Positions 58,701 to 64,000 of a stretch of 64,000 bases of DNA are shown here, piece by piece. Origin of the DNA: Globodera rostochiensis (Eukaryota; Nematoda; Chromadorea; Rhabditida; Heteroderidae). Under the pieces are notes generated by a model. That model was not told the origin of the DNA, did no database searches, and saw only the letters and a program-made list of their open reading frames with translations. The translations under genes were made by a program, and so were the position numbers. Location: the NCBI GenBank assembly GCA_018350325.1, contig JAEVLN010000010.1, forward strand, positions 1,364,001 to 1,428,000, in the 5' to 3' direction. Each line of letters opens with the position of its first letter. Within the stretch, counting starts at the first letter, position 1.

Positions 58701-59933
58701 CGCACCGAAAAAATATCGTCGGTACGGTATTTCGGTAAAATACCGAAAAAAATACCGCGGTAATACCGAAAAATACCGCGGTATTACCGTACCGTGCCGA
58801 ACACTAGTTTATGTACCATATTTTGATCAGTCCCACCTTCTGCTCCGCCTCCGAACAGTTTGTTGAAAATTCCGCCACGATTTGGTGCTGTAGCAGCAAC
58901 ATCTCCGTTCTTTAATTCAGTAATTTCTTTTTCTTTCATCGCCAATTCTTTTTCCATTCGTTGATTCTTTTCACTGTAAAGGTGTTCATTCTTTTTGAGC
59001 TGATTCAACTCTTTTTCCCTGTTTTCCAACTCCTTTTCCAATCGTTCACTCTTTACTTTATAGTACATTTCACTCCTTTTCAGCTCAGAAATTTCCTTTT
59101 CTCGACTCTCCAACTTTTTTTTCAGTGTTCGTCCCTTTTCTTTGTACACTTTCGACTTTTGTTTCTTTTTCAAATATTTTTGCTCAAACATTGCCTTTTC
59201 TTCAGTCATTTTATGTAGGTTCCATTCGTGTGTTTCTTGACTTTTATGATTTTTAAGTTCTGATAAATTTGCAAAAGTTTTCAAACGTCTGGGTGTTGAC
59301 ACTTTTGAGCCGTTGATCATATTGGTTTGCTGGATTTTTTGTGCCACTTTCTGATCAGTGATGCGCAAATTATGCTTCTCCCTCTGACTCATCTCTTTAA
59401 AAATTGGGCTAACTCGCAAAACCTCTTTAATATCGCCTAAATTTTAATGTGGTATTTAATTGAAATTTTAAATATATAACTTTGGGGGCGGACCTGGATT
59501 TTAAATCTTAAAATTGCATTATGGTCAAACCAAAATTCCTTGAAAAATCTACTAAAAATAGTCAAAATAGTGAGTTTATCAAAAAGGTGCATTTTTTGAT
59601 CAGTAAGCTAAGAGATTTTATTTAATAAAAAATAAACAATTTAATTCACTTAATTTTGGGTTTAGCTTGATTTAAGAGCATAAATTATTTGACCTTTATC
59701 TTCAAGCAGTCCCGCCGTCTTAATTTCCTCATAAATTTGGGTGCGCAATGCAAGTCCATTGGTTTCCATCTTTTTGAACACTTTGTCCAGAGAATCCACA
59801 TCCAAATAGTACTTTGAAGCGCTTTGCTCAACAAATTGCGTGTTCGCAAAATTGGGGTCGCTCAAAAGTTTGCCCGCAAAAATATTTGCCAATTTTTGCA
59901 GTTCACTTCGCCTCCATTTTTGCAGCTTTTCAT
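55774..59933 (-). CDS. coiled-coil protein, 5' end not found
   Basis: Eight exons join in phase (59933-59694, 59436-58837, 57522-57391, 56969-56812, 56714-56613, 56550-56470, 56060-55997, 55853-55774), giving at least 484 residues. The start lies upstream and was not identified. A helical N-terminal part (LANIFAGKLLSDPNFANTQF) is followed by long heptad-rich stretches (LKKKLESREKEISELKRSE and similar), then a charged tail with repeated basic/acidic modules and a lysine-rich end (KTSIKKKFE). No membrane span was seen. A nuclear or cytoskeletal scaffold is possible. Two adjacent exons are duplicates (TPRRIVTLTKRK and TPRLTLTKRN, each followed by DYEADSE). Three introns contain hAT-type elements. 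Confidence 0.72.
56128..56432. mobile_element. hAT-like inverted-repeat element in intron
   Basis: The ends AAGGGTTGCTCTCCGA and GGGGAGCACCCTA are complementary, with flanks GATTTAAA and ATTTAAAG (about 7 bp shared). The interior is three near copies of a unit of about 65 bp containing CCCCGAGCCCCGACATACCG. Confidence 0.7.
57097..57261. mobile_element. 165-bp hAT-type MITE in intron
   Basis: Terminal repeats TAGTGTTCGGCA and TGCCGAACAGTA have exact 8-bp flanks TTAAAAAT. The interior reiterates CGGTATTACCG and ACCGAAATACCG. Confidence 0.9.
57790..57930. mobile_element. 141-bp hAT-type MITE in intron
   Basis: Terminal repeats CAGGGATGTCGATCGC and GCGATCGACACCCCTG have exact 8-bp flanks GTATGTAC (57782-57789 and 57931-57938). 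The interior reiterates GCGATAGCGATA. Confidence 0.92.
57939..58806. mobile_element. 868-bp hAT-type element adjoining another
   Basis: Terminal repeats TAGTGTTCGGCA and TGCCGAACACTA. The left flank is GTATGTAC (also the right duplication of the neighbouring element); the right flank is GTTTATGTAC, the same word with two extra bases. The ends reiterate CGGTATTTCGG. A tRNA-like segment lies inside. Confidence 0.85.
58550..58620 (-). other. tRNA-like segment inside transposon
   Basis: On the minus strand TGTAGTGGTGAGTGG (58607-58593) resembles an A box and GGTTCGGATCC (58567-58557) matches a B box. The spacing suits a tRNA gene, but arm pairing is poor. Confidence 0.5.
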
Positions 59934-61020
59934 CTTCAATTAAGATTTATTTGTATAAATGGCACATTTAAACTTTGAAACAAATCATTGCCTAAGGCTA
60001 CGGGTTTTCAAAATTAAGTTCCAGCGCCAAATCCGTTCGATCTAGCTAATCATTTTTTCGCTTAATGGTGTCTCTCTCCGGCAATTATCGGATGGACACT
60101 GTGACACCGGCGGGGCTTTTCAGCGGATCCTGTCGTGTTGGCGCCGATCGTTTTGGCGTGATCAGTCATAACTTAGTCATTAAGTTCAGAAGCTCTCCGT
60201 TTATTGAATCTTTGATCTAGCGAAAACTACCCAATTTCGTCTTTTTTCAAAAAATTTATAGCTTAAACGCTAAAAATAGCCATTTTGGCGTGCTGTGTTA
60301 TAACTTCCTTTGCTTAATTAAGTCTAATCGCCTAGCTATTTTCTATTATTTTTACATCTACCGACATAGTGCTTTCGAATGGTACCAAATGCCGGATTCC
60401 GGATTTTGGGGGAAAAATCTGGAAGTGGGGTGTCGGCAGTGCCGATACATTTCGGGTTCGGGGTTCAAAGTTGGTCAAAATGAAGGCCAGCTTTGGGTTC
60501 TGTGCCCAAATACCTCTAGAAACATCATTGCCTGTTGCTTTACGAATGCTTGGTTGAACGTGGAGCTCAAAGGCAACTGTACAAAAATTTGTAAATATTT
60601 TTTAACCAAATATTTTATTTCTTACTTATGTTGTGAAGAAGCAGCAACGATAGCAATACGTAAAATTTCATAATTATTTGAATAAAATATTAATTTACGA
60701 GCAAATAAAATTTGTTATTATGATATTATATTATAAAAAATATTCATCAAAGAAAATTCCATTTACATTCAAACCATTCCTATTGACATTACATTTTTTT
60801 TATTGACATTTTCTACTCAGTCGGCGTGGCAATTGCAAAGGCAAATAGAGTCATAAATTGGCATTAAAATGTTAAATTAATTTTAGGCTGAAGATTTCAA
60901 ACGAAAGAAAAAGTTGTAATCACAATTAGAAATGGCCCGATCGAGATTTTTGATCTAAATTTCGGCCTTTTTCGATCAAGATGCATTGAGATTCTCGATT
61001 GAAAAGCTTGATTGGTCGGT
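59934..61020. other. region without a supported gene
   Basis: Upstream exons of the coiled-coil gene may lie here but none was identified. Repeat words related to the 38-kb palindrome occur at 60.05-60.35 kb (GGCGTGATCAGTCATAACTT). The frame at 60290-60673 overlaps these repeats and is not considered a gene. Confidence 0.4.
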
Positions 61021-61021
61021 T

Positions 61022-61465
61022 CGACCTTTGTGCCGCGAGCGAAAATCGACAATTGTGCCGCGAGCGAAAATCGACCTTTGTGCCGCGAGCGAAAATCGAC
61101 AATTGTGCCGCGAGCGAAAATCGATCTTTGTGCCGCGCGCAAAAATCGACAATTGTGCCGCGAGCGAAAATCGACAATTGTGCCGCGAGCGAAAATCGAC
61201 CTTTGTGCCGCGCGCAAAAATCGACAATTGTACCGCGAGCGAAAATCGACAATTGTGCCGCGAGCGAAAATCGACCTTTGTGCCGCGCGCAAAAATCGAC
61301 AATTGTACCGCGAGCGAAAATCGACAATTGTGCCGCGAGCGAAAATCGATCTTTGTGCCGCGCGCAAAAATCGACAATTGTACCGCGAGCGAAAATCGAC
61401 AATTGTGCCGCGAGCGAAAATCGACCTTTGTGCCGCGAGCGAAAATCGACCTTTGTGCCGCGACC
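61022..61465. repeat. 25-bp minisatellite with 75-bp higher-order unit
   Basis: About 17-18 copies of CAATTGTGCCGCGAGCGAAAATCGA. Variants alternate (CCTTTG or CAATTG starts; GCGCGCAAAAAT cores). A triplet of variants repeats every 75 bp, at about 61125, 61200, 61275 and 61350. Because the unit has no stop in any phase, long frames open in all six directions; these are artefacts. Confidence 0.93.
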
Positions 61466-61859
61466 TTTGCGCCGCAAATTTGCGCCAAAAGAGGGAAATT
61501 CCACTGGATAAAAAGCTTCTATGTTATTCATAGTCTACTTTGTGAAATCTGTATTAAAGTGCAAAATTTTATTTTCATATTTAAAAAAAATTAATTCTTC
61601 TGTAAATCAATTAAAAGCACTTAATAAGAAACGCGTGCTCTGCCCTTCAATTTACATCCGATTTTTGTATTGTTAAAATATGCCAGCACTTTAGCCAAAC
61701 ATTTTTTGTTGGCAACACACTTCCTGTATAAAAAACAGATTATATTTTTTAAAATATTTTATATATTTTATTCACCATACTCACACATATTTTTTAAATT
61801 AAAAATATAAAAAAACTATTGCGCATAATTTCTTATACCTATTAAAAGCCTCCAAAATA

Positions 61860-63895
61860 ATGTGGACTTTATTTCTGTCCATTTTATTGTCCATAACTTT
61901 TTGCAAGACGACTTTTGGAAGTTCTCATGAAGTCAGCCAAGAAGCGGCGATGGCAATTCACTCAAATGAAATTAAGCCGATAAATGGGCGCAAAGTGTTG
62001 CAACCACCGCCCCCACCATACACTGAAGGTTGAAAAGAATTGAAATTTCTTTTCTAAAATTAATCAAAATTAACGATCAAATGTTAATGAATCTAATAGA
62101 GCCCGGACACTCAAGACTCTAATTGAGATTGTTTCGAGATTATTGATAAAAATTCGATGCCGAAATTTTACTGAGTTTTTTTGAAATTTGATATCTTTTA
62201 GTGATCTTGAACGTAATTCGAACAATGAAATTTTTTGAAATATTTTAACATTTTTGATCAAAATCTTGATCGGTCAACAAGTACGGGCTTCAGAAATAAA
62301 CAAAATCTTTTTGGCGTTAACACTGGGGGGGGGGGGGGTTATTAAGCGATGATCGATCGACAACTAATCGTTTAATAATATAACATTTTAACCCGAACTC
62401 CAAGCGAGTTTGTCATGTGTTGAGCTGTGATGTTATGATCAGCACAATTGATTAATTGATTTTTTAACAAATTTGTGACAAAGAGACAACATCTGTTTAG
62501 ATGGCTAAATTTTATTTATTATCGTTGAGGTCAATCACTTAATTTAATAAAACCAGAATTAAAAAAATCTATTTTTTAGATGACATTCGCAAAGTTGAAA
62601 ACGAAGTAAAGTATGAGACTGATGATCGTAATTCAAATGATTGGCATTATGGTATTGAGCGTCGAATGGACATGCCAATGTCGGAAGCGTCGGAGGTTTA
62701 CTATGATCCAATCTTTGGCCAATCAGTGGTCAACGAGAAAAACATGCGCCGAGCATTGAAAAATGAACGACGCAAGAATCGGAATAAAATTGGAATGGTG
62801 GACAAAAAGCATCACAAATTGGCACTGCACAGCATGGAGAAGCATCGTCAGATCAGCCAGTATGCACAGGTGGCATTTTGGGTATCGATCTAAAATGCCG
62901 TATTAGAAGTTTGGCTTTTGTGCTATATTTGGATTGAAATAATGAATTTTGGAGATAAAAAGTCAAAAATTTTGGACATTTTGCCTCCGGAATTTCAAAA
63001 ATTATCCGGGATTCAAAACTGATTCGGCGGGAGTTACGGTGCCGCTGGTATATATTTGTAATGGTACTGGTGCTTTATTCAATATTTTGAAAATAGATTA
63101 TATATAGCATTTTGTAAAAATTTAAAATTACTTTAAATTAGGTAAACAGAAGAAAATATTTAAATTTTATTATTTTTTTCCAAAATAATTCAATTTGAAC
63201 ATTCGAATTTGTTTATTGAAGAAGAAACCAACCCTACCTTTGCGCAGGACGTAGACGGCAAAGTGGACACGCTGCATGCGGACCACGTTGCGACGCGTAA
63301 ACTGGCCCAGGCCACACATGGCAGACTTGGCAACGTGAAGTCGGCCTTGGATAAGCATAAGGCGATTGCGGACGAACGCTTGAAGCGCTATTCGGGCGAA
63401 CTGAAGGAGAAGGATGGGCGTTTGAAGGTAATAATACCTATTAATGATGATTTATTTTAAATAATAATATTTAAAAATGATTGCATTAAAAGGTGCATTA
63501 AATAAATTTGGATTAAATCATTGCGTTTCTCTAAATATTTTAATTAAATTTGAATTAATAAAATCCCGGAGAGACCAATTTGCTTTGCCCGAGGACATTC
63601 GACGACGGGCGATGGCATTTTCTGTCGGCATTGCAGCATAAATAACTCCCATAGTAGTAATCAACCCACTTTAAGACTATCGAAGAAGCCGTGAATGGTC
63701 AGCAACAGCAGGCGGACGAGAACATGGAGACAATTGTCAAACAGTTGGGCAAACAAGCCATGCACGCGAGCCAAGTGCGCGACAAAATTGGTGGGGTGCT
63801 TGAACTGCACGGCAAGCACATTGACAAGACCAGCAACACGGTGCAGAAGATGAAGACTCGCACCAAGCACCTGTACACCTCAATGGAGGTGCAGG
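61860..63895 (+). CDS. secreted coiled-coil protein, continues to or past the window end
   Basis: Four exons join in phase (61860-62028, 62580-62869, 63248-63427, 63676-63895), giving about 286 residues to the last donor (CAGG/gtaagt); further exons would lie beyond the window. The start is a signal peptide, MWTLFLSILLSITFCKTTFG, followed by a proline-rich turn (QPPPPPYTEG). The rest is highly charged and helical with long heptads (DVDGKVDTLHADHVATRKLA, DKIGGVLELHGKHIDKT), rich in His, Lys and Gln, with no cysteines or membrane span after the leader. I do not recognise the family. One ATGCCA hexamer lies at 61680-61685, about 175 bp upstream. A secreted helical effector is possible but inferred. 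Confidence 0.72.
62029..62579. other. large intron with G run
   Basis: The first intron of the secreted coiled-coil gene. It includes a GAGCCCGGACACTCAAG...GTACGGGCTTC inverted-repeat-like segment (about 62099-62290) and a run of about 14 G near 62325. Confidence 0.5.
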
Positions 63896-64000
63896 GTAAG
63901 TTGGCGCCGGTCTAATTTTTTTGTAAACAAAAAAAGATAAATAAGAGCCCGACATTTTGAAAATTCCTGGACCCGGATCCTGGAACTGGACTTGGAGAAG

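Noticed and set aside
60290..60673. 127-residue plus-strand frame as a gene
   Set aside because: It overlaps dispersed repeat words, has no splice partners and shows no domain.
61022..61465. CRISPR-like array
   Set aside because: Units are contiguous 25-bp tandem repeats without spacers, in a nematode genome.
60897..61594. Long overlapping frames on both strands with repeated CAASENRQLCRERKS-like peptides
   Set aside because: All six frames are open because a 25-bp tandem unit contains no stop codons; no splice or start context supports a gene.

Overview
The window is nuclear DNA of a nematode, most likely a plant-parasitic cyst nematode of the Globodera/Heterodera type. It is AT-rich. Its genes are split into many short exons by introns of about 50-400 bp, with a conspicuous number of GC-AG introns. 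Several genes encode secreted proteins of kinds known from cyst nematodes: a glutathione-synthetase-like protein with a signal peptide, a secreted RING-H2 protein, ShK and TIL cysteine-rich proteins. The species is inferred from gene content and was not checked against a database.

Layout. 0.3-2.4 kb (-): secreted protein of unknown family whose promoter is an array of ATGCCA/TGGCAT hexamers. 3.9-10.3 kb (+): gene of about 22 exons for a repeated MAM-like protein, with four GC-AG introns. 11.3-12.8 kb (+): secreted acidic-repeat/ShK protein. 13.2-15.2 kb (-): secreted protein with a RING finger missing one ligand. 16.5-18.3 kb (-): small acylated/glycine-zipper protein with an inverted-repeat element in its intron. 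19-21 kb: transposon-derived DNA. 21.5-26.2 kb (-): large protein of about 1,170 residues with two C-terminal membrane segments. 27-32 kb: weak exons and repeats. 32.7-34.2 kb (+): TIL plus follistatin-N-like secreted protein. 33.2-37.2 kb: 2.03-kb tandem duplication carrying pieces of two genes. 37.0-39.6 kb (-): secreted protein with two ShK domains. 41.2-42.2 kb (-): secreted canonical RING-H2 protein. 43.5-47.4 kb (+): secreted glutathione-synthetase-like protein with a lost glycine-rich loop. 50-52 kb (+): unknown repeat protein. 52.5-58.8 kb: many transposable elements, in and around a coiled-coil gene (55.8-59.9 kb, -). 61.0-61.5 kb: 25-bp/75-bp minisatellite. 61.9 kb to the window end (+): secreted coiled-coil protein.

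Two themes conn​ect the region. First, at least seven genes encode proteins that begin with a signal peptide, consistent with an effector-rich neighbourhood; that role is inferred. Second, the non-coding DNA is full of short inverted-repeat elements. At least eight have exact 8-bp target duplications (hAT type) and two have 9-10 bp duplications (Mutator-like). Several sit in introns. One duplicated the 5' splice site of the glutathione-synthetase-like gene, and two entered the same 8-bp target in turn. No transposase gene was seen.

Exon joins were accepted where reading phase, splice signals and protein continuity agreed; no transcript evidence was available.
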